Part shown: piece after piece, positions 8,402 through 17,515 of the stretch
Numbering within the stretch: the first letter of the stretch is position 1
How the letters are laid out: each line of letters starts with the position of its first letter
Source of the DNA: Methylogaea oryzae
Lineage (GTDB): Bacteria > Pseudomonadota > Gammaproteobacteria > Methylococcales > Methylococcaceae
Assembly: GCF_019669985.1 (NCBI RefSeq)
Contig: NZ_AP019782.1
Span: 1,663,501 to 1,727,500, forward strand
DNA: 64,000 bases
Direction of reading: 5' to 3'
Notes under the pieces: generated by a model
What the model was told of the DNA's origin: nothing
Databases searched by the model: none
Seen by the model: the letters and a program-made list of their open reading frames with translations, nothing else
Made by a program: the position numbers and the translations under genes

Positions 8402-9174
8402 GGGCGGTTCTCCGGCTGAGCGTGCGGCTGGGGGGCGCGGGGCGGCGCCACGACGATGGGGTGTTCGGTGGCGGAGGGTTTTTGGCAGGCATTGGGGTTG
8501 CCCAGGAAGCTGACCGCCTCTTCTTCCCAAATTTCGTCCATGCGCAGCAGCGTCTGGTCCGGCTCTTCCGCGGCGGCGCGGCGGCGAATGCCTTCCGCCT
8601 CGGCCGGTTGGCCGGCGATGCCGGCCAGGGCGTCGAGTAAGACATGGTAGGCGCTGCCGCGCTCGGCCAGCCGCGCGCCCAACAGACTCAGCACCGGCAT
8701 GGCGTCCCGCAGCAGGGAGGCCGCGGCTGCGTGGGACTGTTGGGACAGGTATTCCAGGAACAAGGGGATGTAATCCGGCAGCTCCCGCGTGGCCAGCTCG
8801 AAACCGTGGGATTCGTACAGCGCCAGCAAGTCCACCATGGCTTGGCCGCGGTCGCGGGATTCGCCGTGCACATGCTCGAATATGTGCAGGGACAGGTTGC
8901 GGCCCCGGTCGAACAAGGCGACGTAGTTTTCCTGCAGTTCCAGCAGGTCGGCGCTGCGCCAAGCGTCGATGAAAGCGAGCAAGGCGCCGGCTTGCGGCGG
9001 CGCGAGCAGTCGTTCCCGTTCGACGGCCTCGGCCATTTCGTCCAGGGCGGCCAGGGTTTCCGCCTGCGGGTAGCCGAGCAGGGCGGACAGCACTTTCAGC
9101 GTCAATATGGGAGCGCGGCCATCCTGGCCGCACCGGGCGGGCGAGACGCCCGCGTTCCCAGGTATGGCACTCAT
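8398..9174 (-). CDS. narJ: nitrate reductase molybdenum cofactor assembly chaperone
   Basis: 258 residues. The NarJ/TorD fold begins at LTLKVLSALLGYP (about residue 24) and includes ALFDRGRNLSLHIFEHVHGESRDRG, the conserved NarJ segment. It helps insert the molybdenum cofactor into NarG and attach the complex to NarI. The ATG overlaps the narH stop as ATGA. Residues 5 to about 22 (GNAGVSPAR then CGQDGRAP) are not part of the family. They are the translation of a palindromic intergenic-type repeat inserted just after the start (see 9108-9161). Confidence 0.94.
   Translation of the reverse strand: MSAIPGNAGVSPARCGQDGRAPILTLKVLSALLGYPQAETLAALDEMAEAVERERLLAPPQAGALLAFIDAWRSADLLELQENYVALFDRGRNLSLHIFEHVHGESRDRGQAMVDLLALYESHGFELATRELPDYIPLFLEYLSQQSHAAAASLLRDAMPVLSLLGARLAERGSAYHVLLDALAGIAGQPAEAEGIRRRAAAEEPDQTLLRMDEIWEEEAVSFLGNPNACQKPSATEHPIVVAPPRAPQPHAQPENRP
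9108..9161. repeat. two-hairpin palindromic repeat element inside the narJ 5' coding region
   Basis: The element contains a 7-bp stem (9115-9121 with 9125-9131) and a 6-bp stem (9138-9143 with 9147-9152). Imperfectly complementary outer ends (TGGGAGCGCG and CGCGTTCCCA) enclose both. It is 54 bases, a multiple of three, so the narJ frame is kept. This layout resembles dispersed REP-type elements. I saw no second copy in the window. Confidence 0.75.
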
Positions 9175-10712
9175 TCGGCCACCACCTTGATGGGGAAGGT
9201 CCGCTTGTGGCTCTGTTTGGCGCCGCCGAACAGGTTCGTTCCGCTGCCGTCGTGGCAGCCGTTGCCGAAGCTGAAGCCGCAGCCGCCGCGCTCGGTGAAG
9301 GCGTCGAAGGTTTCCGTGGCGTATTCCTTGTGGCTGGTGGGGATGACGAAGCGATCCTCATAATTGGCCAGGGCTAGGTAGCGGTACATGTCCTCGACTT
9401 GTTCTTGGCTCAGGCCGACTTTCTCCAGCACGGCGCTGTTAACCGTGCCGTCCACGGTTTTTCCGCGCATGTAGGCGCGCATGGACAACAGGCGCTCCAG
9501 CGCCAGCGCCACCGGCTCTTCCTTGCCGGCGGTGAGCAGGTTGGCGAGATAACGCAGCGGGATGCGCAGGGAACGCACGTCGGGGATGGTCTCGCCGAAA
9601 CCGATTTCGCCGGCCTCCGCTGCGGATTGGATGGGCGAGAGCGGCGGCACGTACCAGACCATGGGCAGGGTGCGGTACTCGGGATGGAGAGGGAAAGCCA
9701 CTTTCCAGTCCATGGCCAGCTTGTAAACCGGCGAGACCCGCGCCGCTTCCAGCCAGGACTCGGGGATGCCCGCCGCCCGCGCCTCGGCCAATACGGCTGG
9801 GTCGTTGGGGTCGAGGAAGATGTCCAACTGGGCCTGGTACAAATCCTGGTCGGATTCCGCGCTGGCGGCGGCTTCGATGCGGTCGGCGTCGTACAGCAGC
9901 ACGCCCAGGTAGCGGATGCGCCCCACGCAGGTTTCCGAGCACACGGTCGGTTCGCCCGCTTCGATGCGGGGATAACAGAAGATGCACTTTTCCGACTTGC
10001 CGGTCTGCCAGTTGTAATAGATTTTTTTGTAGGGACAGCCGGACACGCACATGCGCCAGCCGCGGCATTTGTCTTGGTCGATGAGGACGATGCCGTCTTC
10101 CTCGCGCTTGTAGATGGCGCCGCTGGGGCAGGAGGCGACGCAGGCCGGATTTAGGCAGTGCTCGCACAAACGCGGCAAATACATCATGAAGGTGTTTTCG
10201 AACTGGCCGTAGATGTCCTTCTGCACTTGGTCGAAGTTGACGTCGCGGCTGCGCGATTCGAATTCGGTGCCGAGGATTTCCTCCCAGTTGGGGCCGCCGA
10301 CGATTTTCTCCATGGGCTGGCCGGTGATGAGGGAGCGCGGCCGCGCGGTGGGCGGGGCCTTGGATTCCGGCGCGTTTTGCAAATGGCCGTAGTCGTAATC
10401 GAACGGCTCGTAATAATCGTCGATTTCCGGCAGGTTGGGGTTGGCGAAGATGTTGCGCAGGGTTTCCAGCTTGCCGCCCTGCAAAGGGACGATCTTGCCG
10501 CCGGGCTTGAGCTTCCAACCGCCTTTCCACTTCTTCTGGTTTTCCCACTCTTTCGGATAGCCGATGCCGGGCTTGGTTTCCACGTTGTTGAACCAGGCGT
10601 ATTCCACGCCGTCGCGGGAGGTCCAGACGTTTTTGCAGGTGACGGAACAGGTATGGCAGCCGATGCATTTGTCCAGGTTCAGCACCATGCCGATTTGCGC
10701 GCGGATTTTCAT
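9171..10712 (-). CDS. narH: respiratory nitrate reductase beta subunit (iron-sulfur)
   Basis: 513 residues. Four cysteine clusters are intact: CIGCHTCSVTCK at the N-terminus, CEHCLNPACVASCP, CRGWRMCVSGCP (the Trp-containing cluster that gives the [3Fe-4S] centre) and CIFCYPRIEAG with CSETCVG. NarH relays electrons from NarI to NarG. The ATG at 10712 (MKIRAQIGMVLNLDKC) overlaps the narG stop in an ATGA. The open frame continues upstream inside narG but only as an antisense-free shadow without a better start. Confidence 0.97.
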   Translation of the reverse strand: MKIRAQIGMVLNLDKCIGCHTCSVTCKNVWTSRDGVEYAWFNNVETKPGIGYPKEWENQKKWKGGWKLKPGGKIVPLQGGKLETLRNIFANPNLPEIDDYYEPFDYDYGHLQNAPESKAPPTARPRSLITGQPMEKIVGGPNWEEILGTEFESRSRDVNFDQVQKDIYGQFENTFMMYLPRLCEHCLNPACVASCPSGAIYKREEDGIVLIDQDKCRGWRMCVSGCPYKKIYYNWQTGKSEKCIFCYPRIEAGEPTVCSETCVGRIRYLGVLLYDADRIEAAASAESDQDLYQAQLDIFLDPNDPAVLAEARAAGIPESWLEAARVSPVYKLAMDWKVAFPLHPEYRTLPMVWYVPPLSPIQSAAEAGEIGFGETIPDVRSLRIPLRYLANLLTAGKEEPVALALERLLSMRAYMRGKTVDGTVNSAVLEKVGLSQEQVEDMYRYLALANYEDRFVIPTSHKEYATETFDAFTERGGCGFSFGNGCHDGSGTNLFGGAKQSHKRTFPIKVVAE

Positions 10713-13700
10713 GACACTGCCTCCTCTGCGCCGGTTGCTTTGTCGGACTCGTCCAGCCAGTCCACCTTGCCCATCTTGCGCACGACGACGAACTCGTCGC
10801 GGTTGGAGCCCACCGTGCCGTAGTAGTTGAAGCCGTAGCTTTGCTGGGCGTAGCCGCCGATCATGTGGGTGGGTTTCAGCGTGGCGCGGGTCACCGAGTT
10901 GTGGATGCCGCCCCGGCCGCCGGTGGTTTCCGCGCCGGGCATATTCACGATTTTTTCCTGGGCGTGGTACATCATGGTCATGCCTTCTGGCACGCGCTGG
11001 CTGACCACCGCGCGGGCCACCAGGGCGCCGTTGACGTTGTAGGCTTCGATCCAGTCGTTGTCGGCGATGCCGGCCTTGGCCGCGTCGGTTTCGCTGAGCC
11101 AGACGATGGGGCCGCCGCGGGACAGGGTCAGCAATAGCAGGTTGTCGGTGTAGGTGCTGTGGATGCCCCATTTCTGGTGCGGCGTGATGAAGTTCAGCAC
11201 CAGCTCCGGGTTGCCGTTGGGTTTTTGCCCCAGCACCGGTGCGATGCTGCGGGTATCCACCGGCGGCTTGTAGACGCACAGGGTTTCGCCGAAGGCGCGC
11301 ATCCACGGGTGGTCCTGGTAGAACTGCTGGCGGCCGGTGAGGGTGCGCCAGGGGATGCGTTCGTGCACATTGGTGTAGCCGGCGTTGTAGCAGACGTGCT
11401 CGGATTCCACGCCGCTCCAGGTGGGGGAGGAGATGATCTTGCGCGGCTGCGCCTGCACGTCGCGGAAGCGGATTTTGTCGTCCTCGCGCGGCAGGGCCAG
11501 GTGGGCGTGGTCGCGGCCGGTGGCCTTGCCCAAAGCTTCCCAGGCCTTGACCGCCACCTGGCCGTTGGTTTCCGGGGCCAGCATGAGGATGACTTCGGTG
11601 GCGTCTATGTCCGATTCGATGCGCGGCAGGCCTTGGCTGATGCCTTCTTCGGTGACGGTGCGGTTGAGGGCGGCCAGCTGCTTGACCTCCGCCTCGGTAT
11701 TCCAGGCGATGCCCTTGCCGCCGTTGCCGATTTTCGTCATCAACGGCCCCAGGGCGGTGAACATCTTGTAGACGTTGGGGTAATCGCGCTCCACCACGGC
11801 GATATTGGGCAGGGTCTTGCCGGGAACCGGCTCGCATTCGCCCCGCTTCCAATCCCGCACCTCCAGGGGCTGGGCCAGTTCGCCCGGGGTGTCGTGCAGG
11901 ATGGGCACGGTGACGACGTCTTTTTCCACGCCCAGGTGGCCCGCCGCTAGCTCGGAGAATTTCTTGGCGATGCCTTTGTAAATCTCCCAATCCGAGCGCG
12001 ACTGCCAAGCCGGGTCCACCGCCTTGGACAGCGGATGGATGAAGGGATGCATGTCCGAGGTGTTGAGGTCGTTTTTCTCGTACCAGGTGGCGGTGGGCAG
12101 TACGATGTCCGAATACAAACAGGTGGTGGACAGGCGGAAATCCAGGGTCACCAGCAGGTCCAGCTTGCCCTCCGCCGCCTCTTTGCGCCACTTTACCTCT
12201 TGCGGTTTGGCGCCGCCTTCCGCGCCCAGGTCCTTGCCCTGCACACCGTGCTGGGTGCCCAGCAGGTATTTGAGAAAATACTCATGGCCTTTGCCGGAAG
12301 AACCCAACAGGTTGGAGCGCCACACGAACAGGTTGCGCGGGAAGTTCTGCGGGTTGTCCGGGTCTTCGCTGGCGAATTTCAGCTTGCCGCTGCGCAGTTG
12401 CTCCACCACGTAATCGGCCGGGGCCTTGCCGGCTTTTTCGGCGGCCTTGGCGATATTCAGCGGGTTGGCACCCAGCTGCGGCGCCGAGGGCAGCCAGCCC
12501 ATGCGTTCGGCACGCACGTTGTAGTCGATGAGGCTGCCGGCCCAGTCCTTGGGATCGGCCAGGGGCGAGAGGATTTCCTTGACCCCCAGCTTTTCGTAGC
12601 GCCACTGGCTGGTGTGGTTGTAGAAGAAGGACGTGCTGTTCATTTGCCGGGGCGGGCGCTTCCAGTCCAGCGCGAAGGCCAAGGGCAGCCAGCCGGTCTG
12701 CGGGCGCAGCTTTTCCTGGCCCACGTAGTGCGCCCAGCCGCCGCCGGACTGGCCCACGCAGCCGCACAGCATCAGCATATTGATGATGCCCCGGTAGTTC
12801 ATGTCCATGTGGTACCAGTGGTTCAAGCCGGCGCCGAGGATCACCATGGAGCGGCCCTGGGTTTTCTCGGCGTTCTCGGCGAACTGCCGCGCCACGGCGA
12901 CGACCTGTTGGCGCTTGACGCCGGTGACGGCTTCCTGCCAGGCGGGGGTGTAGGGAACCAGGTCGTCGTAGGACGCCGCGACATTGCCGCCGCCGAGCCC
13001 CCGGTCGATGCCGTAGTTGGTCACCAGCAGGTCGAACACCGTGGCGGCGAGAGCTTGCGTGCCGTCGGCCAGGGTGATTTTGCGCACCGGCACGTTACGC
13101 GTCTGCACGGCGTCGGCCGGCGCGTGGGTGAAGTGGAAGTGCTGGTTGCCGCCGAAGTAGGGAAAGCCCACCGCCGCCACGTCGTCGCGGGCGTCGATCA
13201 GGCTCAGGCGCAGTTGCCGGGCTTTGCCGTCGTCCGCTTGCGGCGCGATGTTCCAGCGGCCGGTTTCGCCCCAGCGGAAGCCGATGGAGCCGTTGGGAGC
13301 GACGATGTCGCCCGTTGCGTCGTCGTAGGCGACGGTCTTCCAGTCCGGGTTGTTGGCCTGGCCCAGGGCGCCGTCGAAATCCGAGGCGCGCAGGAAACGG
13401 TCCTGCACCCAATAATCGTTTTGTTGCTTGAGCAGCACCAGGAAGGGCAGGTCGGTGTTTTCCCGCGCGTACCGGGTGAAGTACTCGCTCTGCCGGTCGA
13501 TGTGGAATTCTTTCAGGATGACGTGGCCGAAGGCCATGGCCAGCGCCGCGTCGGTGCCCTGCTTGGGGTGCAGCCACAGGTCGGCGAATTTGCTCGCCTC
13601 CGAATAGTCCGGGCAGACGGTGACGATTTTCGTGCCCTTGTAGCGCGCCTCGGTCATGAAATGGGCGTCCGGCGTGCGGGTCTGCGGCACGTTGGAGCCC

Positions 13701-14455
13701 CACAGCATGATGAAGCCGGCGTTGTACCAGTCGGCGGACTCCGGCACGTCGGTCTGCTCGCCCCAGGTCTGCGGCGAAGCGGGCGGCAGGTCGCAATACC
13801 AATCGTAGAAGCTCATGCACACGCCGCCGATGAGGGACAGGTAACGGCTGCCGGCGGCGTAGGACACCATGGACATGGCGGGAATAGGCGAGAAGCCGAT
13901 GATGCGGTCCGGGCCGTATTTTTTCGCCGTGTAGACGTTGGAAGCGGCGATGATTTCGTTCAGCTCTTCCCACTCGGCCCGCACGAAACCGCCCAGGCCG
14001 CGCTTGGACTTGTATTGCTTGGCCTTGTCGGTGTCCTCCACGATGGAGGCCCAAGCTTGCACCGGCTCCAGTGTCTGGCGCGCTTCCCGCCACAGTTGCA
14101 CCAAACGGCTGCGCACCAGCGGGTATTTGAGCCGGTTGGCGCTGTACAAATACCAGGAATAACTGGCCCCCCGCGAGCAGCCGCGCGGCTCGTGGTCCGG
14201 CAGGTCGGGGCGGGTGCGGGGATAGTCGGTCTGCTGGGTTTCCCAGGTGACCAGGCCGTTCTTGACGTAAATCTTCCAGCTACAGGAGCCGGTGCAGTTC
14301 ACCCCGTGGGTGGAACGCACGATCTTGTCGTGTTGCCAGCGTTGCCGGTAGGCGTCTTCCCAACCGCGGTCCTCCGTGGTGACGACGCCGTGGTCGCCGG
14401 AAAAAGTGTCCACCTTCTTTTTGAAGAAGGTCAGGCGGTCGAGGAAGTGGCTCAT
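10709..14455 (-). CDS. narG: respiratory nitrate reductase alpha subunit (molybdopterin)
   Basis: 1248 residues from the ATG at 14455 (MSHFLDRLTFFKKK), the standard NarG start, with GAGGT about six bases upstream. The HxxxCxxxC motif (HGVNCTGSC) binds the FS0 cluster. The Mo-ligand aspartate lies in LWGSNVPQTRTPDAHF, and the quinol-facing and cofactor-binding domains are full length. The enzyme reduces nitrate to nitrite on the cytoplasmic side using quinol. The gene order narK-narG-narH-narJ-narI matches the common respiratory operon. Confidence 0.97.
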   Translation of the reverse strand: MSHFLDRLTFFKKKVDTFSGDHGVVTTEDRGWEDAYRQRWQHDKIVRSTHGVNCTGSCSWKIYVKNGLVTWETQQTDYPRTRPDLPDHEPRGCSRGASYSWYLYSANRLKYPLVRSRLVQLWREARQTLEPVQAWASIVEDTDKAKQYKSKRGLGGFVRAEWEELNEIIAASNVYTAKKYGPDRIIGFSPIPAMSMVSYAAGSRYLSLIGGVCMSFYDWYCDLPPASPQTWGEQTDVPESADWYNAGFIMLWGSNVPQTRTPDAHFMTEARYKGTKIVTVCPDYSEASKFADLWLHPKQGTDAALAMAFGHVILKEFHIDRQSEYFTRYARENTDLPFLVLLKQQNDYWVQDRFLRASDFDGALGQANNPDWKTVAYDDATGDIVAPNGSIGFRWGETGRWNIAPQADDGKARQLRLSLIDARDDVAAVGFPYFGGNQHFHFTHAPADAVQTRNVPVRKITLADGTQALAATVFDLLVTNYGIDRGLGGGNVAASYDDLVPYTPAWQEAVTGVKRQQVVAVARQFAENAEKTQGRSMVILGAGLNHWYHMDMNYRGIINMLMLCGCVGQSGGGWAHYVGQEKLRPQTGWLPLAFALDWKRPPRQMNSTSFFYNHTSQWRYEKLGVKEILSPLADPKDWAGSLIDYNVRAERMGWLPSAPQLGANPLNIAKAAEKAGKAPADYVVEQLRSGKLKFASEDPDNPQNFPRNLFVWRSNLLGSSGKGHEYFLKYLLGTQHGVQGKDLGAEGGAKPQEVKWRKEAAEGKLDLLVTLDFRLSTTCLYSDIVLPTATWYEKNDLNTSDMHPFIHPLSKAVDPAWQSRSDWEIYKGIAKKFSELAAGHLGVEKDVVTVPILHDTPGELAQPLEVRDWKRGECEPVPGKTLPNIAVVERDYPNVYKMFTALGPLMTKIGNGGKGIAWNTEAEVKQLAALNRTVTEEGISQGLPRIESDIDATEVILMLAPETNGQVAVKAWEALGKATGRDHAHLALPREDDKIRFRDVQAQPRKIISSPTWSGVESEHVCYNAGYTNVHERIPWRTLTGRQQFYQDHPWMRAFGETLCVYKPPVDTRSIAPVLGQKPNGNPELVLNFITPHQKWGIHSTYTDNLLLLTLSRGGPIVWLSETDAAKAGIADNDWIEAYNVNGALVARAVVSQRVPEGMTMMYHAQEKIVNMPGAETTGGRGGIHNSVTRATLKPTHMIGGYAQQSYGFNYYGTVGSNRDEFVVVRKMGKVDWLDESDKATGAEEAVS

Positions 14456-14480
14456 GGGGGACCTCGTTTTCTTTTTTATC

Positions 14481-14503
14481 GTTCCCACGCGTCGCGTGGG
14501 AAT
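14481..14503. repeat. short palindromic repeat between narK and narG
   Basis: A perfect 9-bp stem (14482-14490 with 14494-14502) around a three-base loop, reading TTCCCACGC-GTC-GCGTGGGAA. It is of the type often dispersed in gammaproteobacterial genomes. Its place 26 bases upstream of the narG start means it lies in the narK-narG mRNA spacer. Confidence 0.6.
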
Positions 14504-14573
14504 GCCTTTCGGAACGCTTTGCGTCCCGGCTTTCCGGCCTCTAGCGCGAAATTCGCTACATCAACATTCAGCG

Positions 14574-14601
14574 GCGTAGAGCGCAGAGGTTCGCTCTACG
14601 C
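14574..14601. repeat. second palindrome directly after narK
   Basis: A perfect 10-bp stem (14574-14583 with 14592-14601, eight-base loop), starting ten bases after the narK stop. There is no T run on the minus strand, so it is more likely a repeat or an RNA-processing or stabilising hairpin than a full terminator. It could set different narK and narG mRNA levels. Confidence 0.5.
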
Positions 14602-14611
14602 GACGCCCTCC

Positions 14612-17266
14612 TCAGCAGGGCATGTCCGCATCCTTCCTGGCGTAATGCCACCAGGTGATGGCGATGCAGCTCAGGTAGAAGGCAATGAAGCAATACAGCG
14701 CCGCTTCCGGCCCGCCGGTCAATGCAATCGCGGTGCCGTAGCTCTTCGGCACGAAGAAGGCGCCATAGGCCGCCACCGCCGAGCTGAAGCCCAGCACCGC
14801 CGCCGATTCCTTGGCGGCGTCGCGGCGCACCTGGGCCGGATCGGCGCCGGCCGCTTCCCGCTGCCGTTCGGTGAGGAAGATCACCGGGATCATGCGGAAA
14901 GTGGAGCCGTTGCCGATGCCGGTGGTGAGGAACAGCAGCAGGAACATGGCGAGGAAGCCCCAGAAATTGCCGCCGGCACCGCTCGCGGGCATGAAGTGCA
15001 GCACGCCGAACACCGCCATCGCCATGAGGACGAAGTTCCACAGCGTCACCCTGGCGCCGCCCAGCTGGTCCGCCAGCCAGCCGCCCACCGGCCGCATCAG
15101 GGCGCCCACCAGGGGGCCGAGGAAGGCGTATTGGGTGGGGTTGACCTCCGGGAAGAGGGTCTTGGTCAGCATGGGCAGGCCGGCCGAATAGCCGATGAAG
15201 GAGCCGAAGGTGCCGGTGTAGAGCCAGCACATCAGCCAGTTGTGGCGGCGCTTGAAGATGACCGCCTGTTCCTTGAAGGAAGCCTTGGCCGAGGCGATGT
15301 CGTTCATGCCGAACCAGGCGGCAAGCGTGGCGGCGACGATGAACGGCACCCAGACGAAGCCGGCGTTTTGCAGCCACATGGCCTTGCTGACGCCGTCCTT
15401 GAGCCAGGTTTGCGGTTCGCCCCCCAGGCCGCCGAACACCCCGGCGGTGATCACCAGCGGCACCACGAACTGCACGGTGCTGACGCCCAGGTTGCCCAGG
15501 CCGGCGTTGAGTCCCAGGGCCGTGCCTTTCTTCGCCTGCGGGAAGAAGAAGCTGATGTTGGCCATGCTAGAGGCGAAGTTGCCGCCGCCCAAGCCGCACA
15601 GCAGCGCCAGCACCAGCATCAAAAGGTAAGGCGTGTCCGGGTTCTGCACGGCATAGCCGATCCACACGGAGGGAATCAGCAAGGACGCCGTGCTCATGGC
15701 CGTCCAGCGCCGGCCGCCGAAAATCGGCACCATGAAGGAATAGAAAATCCGCAGCGTGGCGCCGGAAAGGCCCGGCAGCGCCGTCAGCCAGAACAGCTCG
15801 TTGGTGCTGTATTTGAAGCCGACGTTGGGCAGGTTGGTCACCACCACGCTCCACACCATCCACACGGCGAAAGCCAACAGCAGCGCCGGGATGCTGATCC
15901 ACAGGTTGCGGCGGGCGATTTTCTCGCCGGATTTTTCCCAGAAGGTTTGGTCTTCCGGATTCCACTCGGTAAGCAGCAGGGGGGAAGGGTGGGCCAGTTC
16001 CGGCAAATCCCGCGACGTTCTCGCCAGTTCCGGTGCCACGCGGTGCTGCATGCGCAGGATGGCGAAGTGCATCCAGGCCAGGGCGCCGGTCACCAGTACG
16101 AACAGCAGCATGAAGCAACTGCTCCACAGTCCGGTCAAATCCAGCAGCATGCCGAAAGTGAGCGGCAGCAAAAAGCCGCCCAGGCCGCCGATCATGCCCA
16201 CCACGCCGCCCACGGCGCCGACATTGTTGGGGTAATAGACCGGGATGTGCTTGTAGACGGCCGCTTTTCCTAAGGACATGAATACGCCCAAGACGATCAG
16301 CACGGCCATGAAAGCCGCCGGTCCCATGGCCAGGCTGAAGTTGATGTCGCCGTGGGCGCCGTGCACCACGTATTCGGTGGGTGGGTAGGACAGCAGGAAG
16401 GTGCACACCGCCGAGACGGAGAAGGTCCAATACATCACCATGCGCGCGCCGACCTTGTCCGACAGCCAGCCGCCGAAAGCGCGGAATAAACTGGCCGGTA
16501 TGGAGTACAGGGCGGCGACCATGCCGGCGGTCTTGACGTCGAAGCCGTACGCGCCCACCAGGTAGCGCGGCAACCACAGGGCGAGGGCGACGAAAGCGCC
16601 GAAGACGAAAAAGTAATACAGCGAGAAGCGCCAGACTTGCAGGTTTTTCAGCGGCTCCAGCTGCCTGATGAAAGGTTCGGGCGGCTTGCCGGCCAGCAAG
16701 CGCGCCCGCAACACCGGGTCGTCCTCGGTGGTGAACCAGAATACGGCCGCCATGGCGATCAGGACCAAGGCCCAGATTTGCGCCACCGCGTGCCAGCCCA
16801 GGGCCACCATGACGAAGGGCGCGCAGAACTTGGTCACCGCCGCGCCGACGTTGCCCAGGCCGAAAATCCCTAAGGCGAAACCTTGCCGCTCCTTGGGGTA
16901 CCAGCGGGAAACGTAGGCGATGCCCACGGCGAACGAGCCGCCGGCGATGCCCACGCCCAGCGCCGCCGCCAGATACATGACGTAGGTATCCACCGTGGTC
17001 AGCAGCAGCGTGGCGACGGCGGCGGACAGCATGACCGCCGCGAAGGTCAGGCGGCCGCCGTACTGGTCGGTCCAAATGCCCAGGGCCAATCGGATGAGGG
17101 AGCCGGTGAGGATGGGGGTGCCGACCAGCAGCCCGAATTCCGTTTCGCTAAGGCCGAGTTCCTGCTTGATCTGCAGGCCGATGATGGAAAAGATGGTCCA
17201 TACCGCGAAGCAGACGGTGAAGGCCACCGTGCTGGCGGTCAATGCGCGGGTTTGCTGTGAGTCCAT
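14612..17266 (-). CDS. narK: fused nitrate/nitrite transporter (NarK1-NarK2 type)
   Basis: 884 residues, twice the usual MFS length. Two complete 12-helix modules are joined near residue 430. The N-terminal module carries GLGNVGAAVTKFCAPF and the C-terminal one GLNAGLGNLGVSTVQF, the two nitrate signature variants. In characterised fused NarK proteins the first half is a nitrate/proton symporter and the second a nitrate/nitrite antiporter. The ATG at 17266 (MDSQQTRALTAS) has AAGGG seven bases upstream. A longer in-frame start at 17398 lacks a ribosome site and would add non-family residues. First gene of the nar block. Confidence 0.95.
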   Translation of the reverse strand: MDSQQTRALTASTVAFTVCFAVWTIFSIIGLQIKQELGLSETEFGLLVGTPILTGSLIRLALGIWTDQYGGRLTFAAVMLSAAVATLLLTTVDTYVMYLAAALGVGIAGGSFAVGIAYVSRWYPKERQGFALGIFGLGNVGAAVTKFCAPFVMVALGWHAVAQIWALVLIAMAAVFWFTTEDDPVLRARLLAGKPPEPFIRQLEPLKNLQVWRFSLYYFFVFGAFVALALWLPRYLVGAYGFDVKTAGMVAALYSIPASLFRAFGGWLSDKVGARMVMYWTFSVSAVCTFLLSYPPTEYVVHGAHGDINFSLAMGPAAFMAVLIVLGVFMSLGKAAVYKHIPVYYPNNVGAVGGVVGMIGGLGGFLLPLTFGMLLDLTGLWSSCFMLLFVLVTGALAWMHFAILRMQHRVAPELARTSRDLPELAHPSPLLLTEWNPEDQTFWEKSGEKIARRNLWISIPALLLAFAVWMVWSVVVTNLPNVGFKYSTNELFWLTALPGLSGATLRIFYSFMVPIFGGRRWTAMSTASLLIPSVWIGYAVQNPDTPYLLMLVLALLCGLGGGNFASSMANISFFFPQAKKGTALGLNAGLGNLGVSTVQFVVPLVITAGVFGGLGGEPQTWLKDGVSKAMWLQNAGFVWVPFIVAATLAAWFGMNDIASAKASFKEQAVIFKRRHNWLMCWLYTGTFGSFIGYSAGLPMLTKTLFPEVNPTQYAFLGPLVGALMRPVGGWLADQLGGARVTLWNFVLMAMAVFGVLHFMPASGAGGNFWGFLAMFLLLFLTTGIGNGSTFRMIPVIFLTERQREAAGADPAQVRRDAAKESAAVLGFSSAVAAYGAFFVPKSYGTAIALTGGPEAALYCFIAFYLSCIAITWWHYARKDADMPC

Positions 17267-17515
17267 GGCAGCCCTTCTTGTTGTTGGTTTTGAGCTATGG
17301 TCGGCGCGGCGAAACCCATGGCGCCCATGGCGCTGTGCTCGCGGACATCCCAGCCCAAATATAACACCTAAGTATGGGCCGCGCTTCCAATACGCCAATC
17401 TTTCATATTTATGTCACCGATATGTCATACGGGATATATATGACGTATTTGCTGGGTTTTCCCCGATGCCGGCGCGCCGCAATCACGCGACGCCGCATAG
17501 CGCGCGGCGCTTTGT
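17267..17515 (-). promoter_or_regulatory. upstream region of narK with tandem TATGTCA
   Basis: The 249-base spacer between rsmJ and narK should hold the nar promoter. It has two TATGTCA copies with an 11-bp period (17410-17416 and 17421-17427), followed by a related inverted TATGACGTA about 11 bases on. I found no TTGAT-N4-ATCAA (FNR/Anr) palindrome. The phased repeats are candidate activator sites; which regulator binds is unknown. Confidence 0.35.

Noticed and set aside
9171..12191. A single 1006-codon frame spanning narH and part of narG
   Set aside because: The upstream part is an out-of-frame reading of narG; narH begins at ATG 10712 with the standard NarH N-terminus and ATGA overlap.
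17267..17515. FNR/Anr site upstream of narK
   Set aside because: No TTGAT-N4-ATCAA or close variant was found on either strand.
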